DNA of 64,000 nt from Haematobia irritans (lineage: Eukaryota > Arthropoda > Insecta > Diptera > Muscidae). Positions 24,041 through 36,195 of this stretch are shown piece after piece; position 1 is the stretch's first letter, and each line of letters begins with the position of its first letter. Below the pieces are notes generated by a model. That model was not told the DNA's origin. It ran no database searches and was given only the letters and a program-made list of their open reading frames with translations. The translations under genes and the position numbers were made by a program. Location of the stretch: positions 196,127,063-196,191,062 of the forward strand of contig NC_134397.1 in the NCBI RefSeq assembly GCF_050003625.1, in the 5' to 3' direction.

Positions 24041-25176
24041 CAAGTATATACGGCCGTAAGTTCGGCCAGGCCGAATCTTATGTACCCTCCACCATGGATT
24101 GCGTAGAAACTTCTACGAGAGACTGTCATCCACAAATTTTACTCACATGGTTGTTAAATATCATATACTACCACCACGTATCAAATTTTAACCAGATCGG
24201 ATGAATTTTGCTCCTCCAAGAGGCTCCGGAGGTCAAATCTGGGGATCGGTTTATATGGGAGCTATATATAATTATGGACCGATATGGACCAATTTTTGCA
24301 TGGTTGTTAGAGACCATATACTAACACCACGTACCAAATTTCAAACGGGTAGGATGAAGTTTGCTCCTCTAGGATGCTCCGGAGGTCAAATCTGGGGATC
24401 GGTTTATATGGGAGCTATATATATTTATGGATCGATATGGACCAATTTTCGCATGGTTGTTGGAGACCATATGCTTAAAACACGTACCAAATTTCAACCG
24501 GATCGGATGAATTCTGCTCCTCCAAGAGGCTCCGGAGGTCAAATCTGGGGATCGGTTTATATGGGAGCTATATATAATTATGGACCGATATGGACCAGTT
24601 TTTGCATGGATGTTAGAGACCATATGCTGACACCACGTATCAAATTTCAACCGAATCGGATGAATCTGCTCCTCCAAGAGGCTCCGGAGGTCAAATCTAG
24701 AGATCGGTTTATATGGGAGCTATATATAATTATGGACCGATATGGACCAGTTTTTGCATGGTTGTTAGAGACCGTATACTAAGACCACGTACCAAATTTC
24801 CACCGGATCGGATGAATTTTGCCCCTCCAAGCGGCTTCGGAGGTCAAATCTGGGGATCGGTTTATATGGGGGCTATACGTAAACGTAGTCCGATATGGCC
24901 CATTTTCAATACCATCCGACCTACATCAATAACAACTACTTGTGCCAAGTTTCAAGTCGATAGCTTGTTTCGTTCGGAAGTTAGCGTGATTTCCACAGAC
25001 GGACGGACAGCCGCACAGACGGACAGACGGACGGACGGACGGACATGCTTAGATCGACTCAAAATTTCACCACGACCCAGAATATATATACTTTATGGGG
25101 TCTTAGAGCAATATTTCGATGTGTTACAAACGGAATGACAAAGTTAATATACCCCCATCCTATGGTGGAGGGTATA
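24041..25176 (+). repeat. Complete family A Helitron/DINE-like element
   Basis: The head is caagtatatacggccgtaag with the palindrome ttcggccaggccgaa. Units of exactly 153 bp follow (ggggatcgg at 24241 and 24394), then the conserved gaagttagcgtgatt block, a gacggacggacggacgg microsatellite and the hairpin end tatggtggagggtata. A 193-codon open frame spans three units. Confidence 0.82.
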
Positions 25177-25302
25177 AAAAAATTGCAATCTACTCTTCTT
25201 TTTTCTCGCTTAATATAATATCCTTCTTGACAACATATCCTATAGTTTCTTTTGCAATCACTCCCTTGTCAATGCCCCTGATCGGGCGCCACGTGGTTTT
25301 CC

Positions 25303-25573
25303 CAGGTATCCACCGTGGTGTAATGATTAGCATGCCCGACTTGCTACAGAAGGTTGTGGATTCAACGCCAGTTTCGAACACCAACAGTAATGCCTGTGAC
25401 TATCTGAGAGTTTCAAAGCTTCTCAAATTGGTGTCACCGTAAAGTGAAACACCATTCAGACTCGGCCATGAGAAGGAAGTCCCTTGTCTATGAGAGCGTA
25501 GACAAATTTTCACCACCTGTGTTATCTGAGAGCCTAACTTATCGGTCTGCCACTATACCTAACCTAACCTAAG
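25303..25573 (+). mobile_element. Diverged full-length SINE
   Basis: A tRNA-like head (caccgtggtgtaatgattagca, then B box-like ggattcaacgcc) is followed by a body similar to the main SINE but much diverged, ending in cctaacctaacctaa. It is probably an older copy or a sister subfamily. Confidence 0.7.
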
Positions 25574-25582
25574 CATTGTTTT

Positions 25583-26012
25583 TATACCCTCCACCATAGG
25601 ATGGGGGGTATATTAACTTTGTCATTCCATTTGTAACACATCGAAATATTGCTCTAAGACCTCATAAAGTATATATTCTGGGACGTGGTGAAATTCTGAG
25701 TCGATTTGAGCATGTCCGTCCGTCCGTCTGTTGAAATCACGCTAACTTCCGAACGAAACAAGCTATCGACTTGAAACTTGGCATAAGTAGTTGTTATAGT
25801 TGTATTGCAAATGGGTCATATCGGACCACTTTTATGCATAGCCCCCATATAAACCGACCCCCAAATTTGGTTTGCGGAGCCTATTAGTGAATCAAATTTC
25901 ATCCGATCCGGTTGAGATTTGGTATGTGGTGTTAGTATGTGGTCTCTAACAACCATGCAAAAATTGGTCCATATCGGTTCATAATTACATATAAACCCCC
26001 ATATAAACAGCT
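25583..26012 (-). repeat. Family A element, truncated
   Basis: The hairpin end, microsatellite and one to two units are present in inverse orientation; the head is absent. Confidence 0.7.
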
Positions 26013-27354
26013 CATTTATAAGCTTGTGAAAGGTAAAATGAACGGTCACTGGAATAAATCTGTTAGCTCTCAGACAAGCAGTTTCGAAATTAGGCCACCC
26101 TGAAGTTAGTTGCAATACATATTTGCCACCCTGTAAGTGGTTCCATTTGCGAAGGAAAATTCTTGTTTACATGAAAGGTCCCAAAGAGAATTGTATGCCA
26201 ACGAAAAGGCAAACCTAGTAGACTACCACCTATTCTGTAGTGATGGACATACAAAAGCACAGCGACTGTTTAACTCAGTAATACCAGGGACCAAGTTGTA
26301 GCAATTGACAAAAAAATGTACTTTATACGAGTGATGGTTATGTCGGTCGGTCGTTTATTTAGTTTGTTTGTTTTTTCGTTTTTGTTTATATATCTATGTA
26401 GATAACTTTCTTTATGTGTCTGTTTTTCTTTTTGGCAATTTAACGCTCCGTATGTTAACCCACATTTGGTACTACAGTTTTATTTATGTTTCTTTTTTGT
26501 GGCATTTTTGGTGTTTTCTCCTTCTCAAGTTTTTTTTTTCTTATTTTATTTTGGTGTCATTATGTAAATGTAATTTTTAAAGCTGCTTATTGAAATGCAT
26601 ATGGAAACCTTCATTATATATGACCATTTTCCTATAAAACTTTGTCCTTGTGACAAAATTGAGATGTATAAATTTGAAGAAAAATAAAAAATAAAAAAAA
26701 AAGAAAATTTAATAAAAAGTTTGTCTTTGCTTTTAAAGTGAAGTGTAATATAGAATTATGAATAAATAAATAAAAAAAAATAGTTTACAAGTTTGATTAT
26801 TTTTAAATATGTCTGATGTTATATTTGGTATATATAAATGGAGCAAAAAAACCAATGGAAGTTAGTTAGGAAGGGATAGTAATCGGATCTTCTTCGCCTC
26901 ATGTTGATGGGCCGTAATTCAGCTTATTTGAATTCCTATAATATAAATTATTTTATTACAAAGATGCTACCTAGCAGAAACTATGATTACGAATTAATCT
27001 TAGAGATAAGTTGCCAAGCAAATATTATAAAATGAATTAACGGATCTTTTTCTAAGAACCACCATGAAAATTAAAAAAAAACGGGAAATTGTACTTCAAT
27101 TATTATAAATTATAACAAATTTATTTTTACTAATGCACGAAGTCGTTCGCTCGTAAAAAGTTGCAATAAAAAACGCAAACAACTTTTCCTTACATAAGTG
27201 CCATATGGTAAGTGAAGCAAGATACACCCACTTACTCTAGTGCAACGAAATTGCGCCAATTACAGCTCGCTATAAGCGACAAATATTTCTTTCTGCGAAT
27301 TTTAAGAAAATCGTAGAACTTTTGATTTAAAACATATCACATCCGTCAAATGTG
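26013..27354. other. Oamb intron, nothing recognised
   Basis: AT-rich intronic sequence with poly(T) tracts near 26360-26580 and A-rich sequence near 26660-26780. No gene or element was recognised. Confidence 0.45.
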
Positions 27355-28370
27355 TTGGGGGCTATATATAAAGGTCTGTCCCAAATACATACATTTAAAT
27401 ATCACTCGATCTGGAAGAATTTGATAGACTTCTACAAAATCTATAGACTCAAAATTTAAGTCGGCTAATGCACTAGAGTGGAACACAATGTTAGTAAAAA
27501 CAAGGAAAATGTTGGTATTTTGACCATTTTTGTCGAAATCAGAAAAACATATATATGGGAGCTATATCTAAATCTGAACCGATTTCAACCAAATTTGGCA
27601 CGCATAGTTACAATGCTAATTCTACTCCCTGTGCAAAATTTCAACTAAATCGGAGTTAAAAATTGGCCTCTGTGGTCATATGAGTGTAAATCGGGCGAAA
27701 GCTTTATATGGGAGATATATCCAAATCTGAACCGATTTCAAGCAAATTTGGCACGTATAGTTAGAACGCTAATTCTACTCCCTGTGCAAAATTTCAACTA
27801 AATCGGAGCAAAAAAATGGCCTCTGTGGGCAAATGAGTGTAAATCGGGCGAAAGCTATATATGGGAGCTATATCTAAATCTGAACCGATTTGGCTGATAT
27901 TTTGCAAGTTTTTCGAGACTCATAAAATATTCGGATGTACGGAATTTGAGGAAGATCGGTTGATATACACGCCAATTATGACCAGATCGGTGAAAAATAT
28001 ATATGGCAGCTATATCTAAATCTGAACCGATTTTTTCCAAAATCAATAGGGATCGTCTTTGAGCCGAGACAGGACCCTATACCAAATTTTAGGACAATCG
28101 GACTAAAACTGCGAGCTGTACTTTGTACACAAAAATACATCAACAGACAGACATACAGACAGACAGACGGACAGACAGACGGACAGACGGACAGACAGAC
28201 GGACAGACAGACGGACAGACAGACAGACGGACATCGCTAAATCGACTCAGAATTTAATTCTAAGCCGATCCGTATACTAAAAGGTTGGTCTATGATTACT
28301 CCTTCTTGACGTTACATACAAATGCACAAACTTATTATACCCTGTACCACAGTAGTGGTGAAGGGTATAA
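27355..28370 (+). repeat. Family C element
   Basis: The start matches the inverse complement of the last 100 bases of the window. Units carry gggagctatatctaaatctg and ccctgtgcaaaatttcaact. There is a long (ACAG/ACGG)n microsatellite at about 28145-28232 and a hairpin end at 28345-28370. Confidence 0.75.
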
Positions 28371-28627
28371 ATATGGGAAACATTTAAATCTGAAGCAGTT
28401 TTTAAGGAAACTCCGCAAAAGTTTATTTATGGTTTATCGCTCGATATATATGTATTAGAAGTATAGGAAAATTAGAGTCATTTTTACAACTTTTCGACTA
28501 AGCAGTGGCGATTTTACAAGGAAAATGTTGGTATTTTGACCATTTTTGTCGAAATCAGAAAAACATATATATGGGAGATATATCTAAATCTGAACCGATT
28601 TCAACCAAATTTGGCACACATAGCTAC

Positions 28628-31074
28628 TAGAGGTGTGCACGTGACACGAAATTTTCTCGTGAGCGTGCGTGAGCGTGATCAAGCTGAAAATTTTCGTGCG
28701 TGAGCGTGAGTCACGAAAAAAAATTCTTCGTGAATGTGCGTGAGTAAAAATGTTTGATAATTACACTCACGAAAACAAAATCACGCTCACGATTTGAATC
28801 ACGATAACTACTTTAATCACGCTCACGGTTTAAATGACGCTCACGATTTGAATCACGCTCACGAGTTGAATCACGATCTCGATTTGAATCACGATCACGA
28901 TGTCAATCGCACTCACGATGTCAGTCACGCCCACGACTTTGGTCACACTAAACCTTCCAATGTATGGATTGTGTAATATTTTTTTTCATTTAAAATTAAT
29001 TGATTAAAAAAGTAATGTTGAAGCGCTGATTTTCGGTGCAAAAACCGAGTATAGTGCCGTTCGTTAAACAATAAAACCTTTTATAAAATATTGCTTTGTT
29101 TTTTTTCTAACGAAAATGAGAAATATTGTCGAAAAAGTGTACCATAAAAAATTGGTAGATTAAATAAAATTCGAATTAACGAGTAAAGTAGAAAGTCGGG
29201 CCGGGCCGACTACATCATACCCCAAATCACCCCTACTGAATTAGTGAACATTGTTTGTAGGGTATCAATGATATAGGTTTGGGGAAAACCACATTTCCAG
29301 ATTTAATAACATTACTGGGTACATGGGAGTTTTATCATAATCTGAACAGAAATGTCTGATATTAACATAGGAGTATAGTTGATTCTGAACCTACAGAGTT
29401 ATTTAGTATGCTACTAATATTGAGTCCTTTATTAAAAAAAAAACTGGAAATCGCTCAATTAGTGTGGGTAATAAATTCAAATTTCTGAAAATAGATTTAT
29501 GTAATAGCTACATACAAGTCTCAATACGATCGGCTAATACATGTTTATTTGAAATTTGAGCAACATAGGTTAATAAATAAGAGTATTATGGTCAAATTTG
29601 GGAAAATCGATCGATGCATTTATATGGGAGCTATATCCATATATTGGTTGATACCACAGAGGGTTGCCTTGTGCTAAATTAGAGTAAGATCGGGTATTAG
29701 ATAAGGCTACTATGGTTAGAAATAAAGTTACAAGGGGTACATTTTTCAAAAACGGGCGAAAAATATATATAAGAGCTATATCTAAATATGACCCGATTTG
29801 GATTATATCTTGCAGGTTTTGTTGATATTACAGGAGATTACCTTGTGCTAACTTTGAGTAAGATCGGTTAATAAATGAGGCCACAATGGTCAACAATAAG
29901 GTTATAAGGGGCAAATTTTGAAAATTGGGCGCTACATATATATGGCAGCTATATCCAAATCTGCATCGATTTGGATGATATTTTGCACATAGAGCCAGTG
30001 GATTACATTGTGACAAAGTTGATGCCGATCGGTTAGTAAATGAGCGCAATCTGACCCCATTTATCGAAATCGGGCGATACATATATATATATGGGAGCTA
30101 TATCTAAATTCAATAGCGTTCGTCCTTGTGCCAATAAAGAGCCACATACCAAATTTAATCAAAATCGGTTATAAATTGCGACCGGAATCCTGCGAACAAC
30201 AAATACATGGACGGACGGACACCAAGGGTTAGATCAACTCAGGAGATGATTCTGAGTCGATCGGAATATATGTATTTTAATTTCCATTAAGTTAGCATAG
30301 AAAAATATTTTAGTTCATTCGTACTAAGAAGTATTCAACCTTTCAACTAAGCCAACTGCCTAAACATTTGAGAATAACAATTCGAAAATTACCAAGAAGT
30401 ATTTATTTTTGTCATTACAAATAAGTCATTATAACTCACCGCAATGTAATGCAACGTGTAATGACAGCTTTACTCCTGGTAATGCCAATTCTAATGAGAT
30501 GTGGTTGCCTAGTTTTTGTTGGGTATATATATTATTTATCGCCAAATTAGCATTTCTACAGTCGTGAATGTGCGTAAATTCTTCACAAAATTTTTCGTGC
30601 ATTTGTAACAATTCTCTGTCGCGAGTGTGAGCGTCAAGAACAATTTTCGTGCGTGAGTTTTGGAAAATAAATTCCTTCGTGAGTGTGCGTGAGCGCCTTG
30701 AAATTTTTTCGTGCGTGAGTGTGCGTGAGCAAAAAATTTCTTTCGTTAGTGTGCGTGAGCGTGATTTTTTAAAATAAATCCATTCGTGACTGTGCGTGAG
30801 TGTGAGCGGCTCGAATATTTTTCGTGTGTGAGCAAAAATTTTCTTTCGTGAGTGTGCGTGAGCGTGAATGCCTCGAATTTTTTTCGTGCGTGAGTGTGCG
30901 TGAGTAGAATTTTTCTATCGTAAGTGTGCGTGAGCGTGATTTTTTAAAATAAATTCATTCGTGAGTGTTCGTGAGCGGTTCGAAAATTTTTCGTGCGTGA
31001 GTGTGCGTGAGTAAGATTTTTCCGTCGTGAGTGTGCGTGAGCGTGAGTAAATATTACTCACGTGCACACCTCTA
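28628..31074. mobile_element. hAT-type non-autonomous element with G/T-rich repeat arms
   Basis: Perfect 17-bp terminal inverted repeats TAGAGGTGTGCACGTGA are flanked by the 8-bp duplication atagctac at 28620-28627 and 31075-31082, both features of the hAT superfamily. The left arm (28640-28960) contains an 18-bp repeat around tcacgctcacgatttgaa in both orientations. The right arm (30560-31055) is built of gtgagtgtgcgtgagcg units. No transposase frame is present. A family D element lies inside. Confidence 0.82.
29180..30290 (+). repeat. Family D Helitron/DINE-like element inside the hAT-type element
   Basis: The head gagtaaagtagaaagtcggg includes the palindrome gtcgggccgggccgac. Units follow with ccttgtgctaa and gagtaagatcgg, spaced about 173 bp. 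A gacggacggacacc remnant of the microsatellite is near 30208. The hairpin end is not recognisable. Confidence 0.65.
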
Positions 31075-32689
31075 ATAGCTACAATACTAATTCTACTCCC
31101 TGTGCAAAATTTCAATTAAATCGGAGTAAAAGATTAGCAACTGTAGTCATATGAGTGTAAATCGGGCGAACGATATATATGGGAGCTATATCTAAATCTG
31201 AACCGATTTCAATCAAATTTGGCACACATAACTATATTACTAATTGTACTCCTAGTGCAAAATATCAACCAAATTGGGCCAAAACTCTGGCTTCTGGGGC
31301 CATATAAGTCCATATCGGGCGAAAAATATATATGGGAGCTATATCTAAATCTAAACCGATTTCAATCATATTTAGCACACATGACTATACTACCAATTGT
31401 ACTCCTTGTGCAAAATTGCAATCTAATCGGGATAAAATTCTGGCTTCTGGGTCCATATAAGTGCATATCGGGCGAAAGATATATATGGGAGCTATATCTA
31501 AATCTGAATCGATTTCATCCAAATTTGGCACGCATAGCTACAATGCTAAATCTACTCCATGTGCACAATTTCAACTAAATCGGAGCAAAAAATTGGCATC
31601 TGTGGTCATATGAGTGTAAATCGGGCGAACGATATATATGGGAGCTATATCTAAATCTGAACCGATTTCAATAAAATTTTGTACACTTGACTACACTACC
31701 AATTGTACTCTTAGTGAAAAATTTCAACCAAATTGGGGTAAAACTCTGGCTTCTGGGACCGTATTAGTCCATATCGGGTGAAAGATATATATGGGAGCTA
31801 TATCTAAATCTGAATCGATTTCAATAAAATTTGGCACACTTGACTATAGAACTAATTGTTCTTCTTGTGCAAAATTTTACGCAAATTAGGTTAAAACTCT
31901 GGCTTCTGGGGCCATATAAGTCCATATCGGGCGAAATATATATATGGGAGCTATATCTAAATCCGAATCGATTTCAACCAAATTTAGCACGCATAGCTAC
32001 AATGCTAAATCTACTCCCTGTGCAAAATTTCAACCAAATTGGGCCAAAACTCTGGCTTTTAGGACTATATTAGTCCATATCGGGCGAAAGATATATATGA
32101 AGCTATATCTAAATCTGAACCGATTTCAATCAAATTTTGCACTCTTGACTATACTCCTAATTGTACTCCTAGTGCAAAATTTCAACCAAATTCGGCCAAA
32201 AATCTGGCTTCTGGGGCCATATAAGTCCATATCGGGCGAAAGATATATATGGGAGATATATCTAAATCTGAACCGATTTCAATCAAATTTTGCACACTTG
32301 ACTATACGACTAAGTGTTATGTTTGTACTAAATAAAGCAAATCGGTATAAAACTCTGGCTGCTGGGTCCATATAAGTGCACATCGGGCGAAAGATATATA
32401 TGGGAGTTATATCGAAATCTGAACCGATTTCTTCCAAAATCAATAGGGTTCTATTCTGACCCAAATTAGGAACATGTGCCAAATTTGAAGGCTATTGGAC
32501 GTAAATTGCGACCTAGACTTTGATCACAAAGTGTGTTCACAGACAGACGGACATCGTTATATCGACTCAGGGACCCACCCTGAGCATTATTGCCAAAGAC
32601 ACCATGTGTCTATCTCGTCTCCTTCTGGGTGTTACAAACATATGCACTAACTTATAATACCCTGTTCCACAGTGTGGCGCAGGGTATAA

Positions 32690-32998
32690 CAAGTAAGGAA
32701 AGTCTAAAGTCGGGCGGGGCCGACTATAGTATACCCTTCACCACTTTGTAGACCTAATTTTCGATAGAGTCATTTTTACAACTTTTCGACTAAGCAGTGG
32801 CGATTTTACAAGGAAAATTTTGGTATTTTGACCATTTTTGTCGAAATCAGAAAAACATATATATGGGAGCTATATCTAAATCTGAACCGATGTCAACCAA
32901 ATTTTGCACGCTTAGCTACAATGCTAATTCTACTCCCTGTGCAAAATTTCAACTAAATCGGAGTAAGAGATTGGCCACAGTGTGGCGCAGGGTATAAA
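32690..32998 (+). repeat. Minimal family C element with a single unit
   Basis: The full palindromic head (aagtcgggcggggccgacta) and the terminal cacagtgtggcgcagggtat are separated by only one to one and a half repeat units. It sits directly after the end of the larger family C copy and about 170 bases before Oamb exon 3. Confidence 0.75.
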
Positions 32999-33169
32999 TA
33001 GAGACCACCTTCTAACTATTGACCAATAAGTTTATCAAACCTCATTCTAGTTTAAGAAGCTGAACTCAATACCATTTAATTTACCATATCTTTGCAGTTA
33101 TTTTATCATACCATTGCAGTTATGATACTAATCCCATGTCATGATTTATCTCACCGTTTCTCTTTATAG

Positions 33170-34223
33170 CCTATGGCCGAACCAACCTATACCAGGGGAA
33201 ATTATACGCTTTACTATGCCACAACAAGTACAACAGTTTCAGCTGAGCCATTAACGGCTGCAGTAACAATCTCAGATACAACATCCGCATCCCCATTGTC
33301 ATCATCAGCATCATCGTTGTCCAAGACATCATCACCTTCAGTCACTGGCTACTCATCATATTCCTCGGAAAAACGACTAAAACGAAAATATCGCCATAAA
33401 CCAATGTCTGCTGAATCAGAGCTCTATTTACCACCTAGAATTATTCGGTCATCTGCCCAGGCCAAAACTATGGACGATGCCGATAGCAGTACACAGTTGT
33501 ATAGTTCATTTAATCCCTATGATCCTTACCATGCCCACTTAGATGTTAGAAAGATTTCTAGAAATGTAAATAATCACAAAGTTAGAGATGCTGTGACGGC
33601 GTTTAATGAGAATAACGATGGTGATGGTTATGCTGAAGAGGACAATGCTTTGGATATTGAGGAGGATTCGCAATATGATGAAGATTCACTATCTGGCTAT
33701 CCAATGACGGCAAGCACATCGAGCGGTGGTCTGCTAGAGGAATACAGCAAATTTGATGCCAGTGGCGATGATGGTGATGGCTCCACAAATTTTTACAAAG
33801 ACTATGAGACTTACAGGGAACGATTGGAGGAACTTAAAGCAGAAAGCAAAAGTCATAGTGGAGGTGGCGTAAGACCCACAAGCCGGACAACAACCAACAC
33901 TCCCTCTGATACAACTACAAGTACACGAAAAAGAATAACTCCTTCCTATGAATCATCATCAGCACCACCATCAATACCTTCAAGTCAAGCATCATCGCTA
34001 CCACCACCATCATCATCTTCGTCGTCATCTGCATTGCCGCAGACACCACCACCACCTTGTCCCTGGAAATGTGAACTAACAAATGATCGAGGATATGTCC
34101 TTTACTCTGCCTTGGGTTCCTTTTATATACCCATGTTTGTTATGCTCTTCTTTTACTGGCGCATTTATCGAGCTGCTGTGCGAACCACACGAGCCATTAA
34201 TCAGGGATTTAAGACCACTAAGG
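33170..34223 (+). CDS. Oamb: Oamb, third coding exon (expanded EL2, TM5, start of IL3)
   Basis: The acceptor is ctctttatag at 33169; the coding frame continues from the previous exon with CCT ATG GCC, so the internal ATG at 33173 is not the start. About 296 residues of low-complexity Ser/Thr/Pro-rich sequence with acidic patches form an expanded extracellular loop 2. The conserved CPWKCEL cysteine motif follows, then TM5 (YVLYSALGSFYIPMFVML, with the serines expected in amine receptors) and the beginning of IL3 (YWRIYRAAVRTTRAINQGF). The donor GTAAGT at 34224 leaves phase 1. Flanking conserved blocks match Drosophila Oamb, while the loop is clearly longer than I recall for Drosophila (roughly 125 residues). 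TM6, TM7 and the C-terminus are absent from the remaining 29.8 kb of the window. The repeated CAT/CAC-type codons in the loop suggest growth by replication slippage. Confidence 0.95.
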
Positions 34224-35378
34224 GTAAGTGAGTCAGTCTTTTTGTATAGTCCCACATTTCCCACCAAAACAAAAAAACTCAAAAACGTTTCGTTTATATG
34301 CCACACTAACAGAAAGCAAAAAATAAAAGTTTTTCGTCCTACCAAAAAAAAAAAAAAAAACAATTGACCATAGAAACAAAAAAAAAATTCAAACAAAATC
34401 ATGAAACACCAAAATTTTGTTTACTATTTAGCAAACTGTTTTGTGGCAATAAACCGTAGTAGTGATGTTCAGTAGAATTCTACCAAAATTCCTGCAAATC
34501 ATTTAAAAATTTTAATCAAATTTCAATTTAAGCATTGTCGTTTTTTGTATCTGTTAGATACTATTTTTGTAAATTTTCTAACAACTACAACACCATCTAC
34601 ATTCACTGTGAAATTGTCCGTCTCTCACCATTAACTCACAACTCAACTCAAATTCAACCTCAAACACTGACAATCACCTGCTGATAATCAAAACATCTGA
34701 ATTGTGGTTCGTATTTCAAATTGACATTGTATGAGGGTATTATGATTGGAATTTTTTAGAATTACGATCACGGTTGCCACTCGTATCAAAAATTATCTAC
34801 CAAAATTTTAAGAAAATTTAACGGAAAACTTACCAAATTTAAGAAATTTTATTTTAAAGTTTTTGATCAAAATTTTGTGGTTATTGTGAAGAAATGTTGG
34901 GTCATACCCAAAGTTCATTGTGACTTAGTCACACGAGACATTGACGGTGTGACCCAACATGAAAATTATATTTTTTAAGATATTGAATATATAGACGATT
35001 TTCACAAAATTTTATTTATATAGAAAATTTCTATTTTATTTCTACAGACAATTTTGTCAACATTTTATTTCTATTTGGTCAAAATTTTATTCCTTTTAAA
35101 AATTTTGTCAAAATTTTATTTCTACAGAAAAACAAATTCTCAAAACTTTATTTCTATAGAAATTTTTGTCAAAAATATATTTTTATAAGAAATTTTGTCA
35201 AAATTTTATTTCAACAAAAAATTTTTTCAATTTTTTTCCATGGAAAAAATTGACAAAATTTTATTTCTATAGAACATTTTGTCAAAATTTTACTTCTATA
35301 GAAAATTTTGTCAAAATTTTATTTCTACAGAAAATTATATCAAAATTTTATTTTTACAGAAAATTATATCAAAAAAAA

Positions 35379-35762
35379 ATTGTAGTTTAGTCAATGTATG
35401 GTTTTAAGCTGAAATCGAAAAAAAAAAACAATGATTAAAGAACAAAACCAACAATAACAAAACAAAACGAATGAAAGAAAGAAGGGAAGCACGCTCAAAA
35501 TAAAACCCAGGCAACTGCACTCAAATCGATGATTTGACGGTGGCAAAGGAAACGAGATATGTTTGTACGAAATTATTTCGGCATAAGCCGGCTATCATAC
35601 AAAACCTTTTTTTCGGAAGGTTCATTGGGGTTCATTGTTGGGTTTAATGAGCTGCCTGAATATATTCTGATAATTGGTTGATAGTTTTGCTGCAAGTAGA
35701 GGATGCTGATGAGGAATGTGGTATTTCCGAAACGTGCGTCCATCCAACCATCTTGCAGTCTA
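35379..35762 (+). repeat. Dispersed repeat, left part (continues at 38957-39017 and 42707-42800)
   Basis: The first 90 bases (ttgtagtttagtcaatgtat ... aaccaacaataacaaaa) recur at 42709-42800 with few changes. The left part ends at gcagtctata where a TIR element is inserted, and the flank resumes as gggctttgcccaaataaatt at 38957. Confidence 0.6.
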
Positions 35763-36062
35763 TACACCCTCAAAAAAAATCGCCTCTCTAACATATGTTC
35801 CAAACATATTTTGCAGGAAGCACATATATTATTGGATACTGTCGAAACATTAATATGTTTGTTTTATGTGAACATATAATGTGTTTGGAAGCATTTTGAG
35901 CCCAAAAATATTATATGCTTGGAAGAATTTTCCCCAAAGAAGATTGTGCTCATTCCCTAACATAATTTTCACTTCCACGAAATTTTTTAGTTCTTGACAC
36001 CTTTTTCTGTAATACAAATAATGTTGAAGAAATTATTCAATTTTATAATTTTTTTAAATTTT

Positions 36063-36142
36063 ACCTTTCGCCTGGACGGAGAATCGAACCGAGGACCATA
36101 CAGTTTGTAAGCCAACACACTACCACTGAGCTACGTAGCTGT
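36063..36142 (-). mobile_element. tRNA-like SINE head, second type
   Basis: On the minus strand an A box (TAGCTCAGTGGTAG) and a B box (GGTTCGATTCTC) are spaced as in a tRNA. The acceptor arms do not pair into a clean cloverleaf and there is AT-rich sequence where a tRNA would end, so this is a tRNA-derived SINE head, not a tRNA gene. It differs from the main SINE. Confidence 0.55.
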
Positions 36143-36195
36143 TATAGTCACCAGTAGACAATTATCGTTATAAGTTACATTTATATAGCATAGTT

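Larger units (their letters stand above)
28371..32689 (+). repeat. Family C element interrupted by a hAT-type element
   Basis: The body begins with tatgggaaacatttaaatct and resumes after the insertion at 31075, with at least seven further 153-bp units. It ends in ccctgttccacagtgtggcg and cagggtataa. The repeat units are open in one frame for up to 143 codons (31944-32375). Confidence 0.75.

Noticed and set aside
28143..28232. CRISPR-like short regular repeats (acagacagacgg)
   Set aside because: Simple microsatellite within a family C element; a eukaryotic locus with no spacers.
35379..35470. 90-bp direct copies as a target duplication of the LINE
   Set aside because: The LINE ends are better explained by the shorter duplication ctaca-ttgta at 39008 and 42704; the 90-bp copies belong to the dispersed repeat that was the target.
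36063..36142. Possible tRNA gene on the minus strand
   Set aside because: A and B boxes are present but acceptor and anticodon arms do not form a proper cloverleaf; called a SINE head. The same reasoning applies to 38131-38212 and the heads of the main SINE copies.
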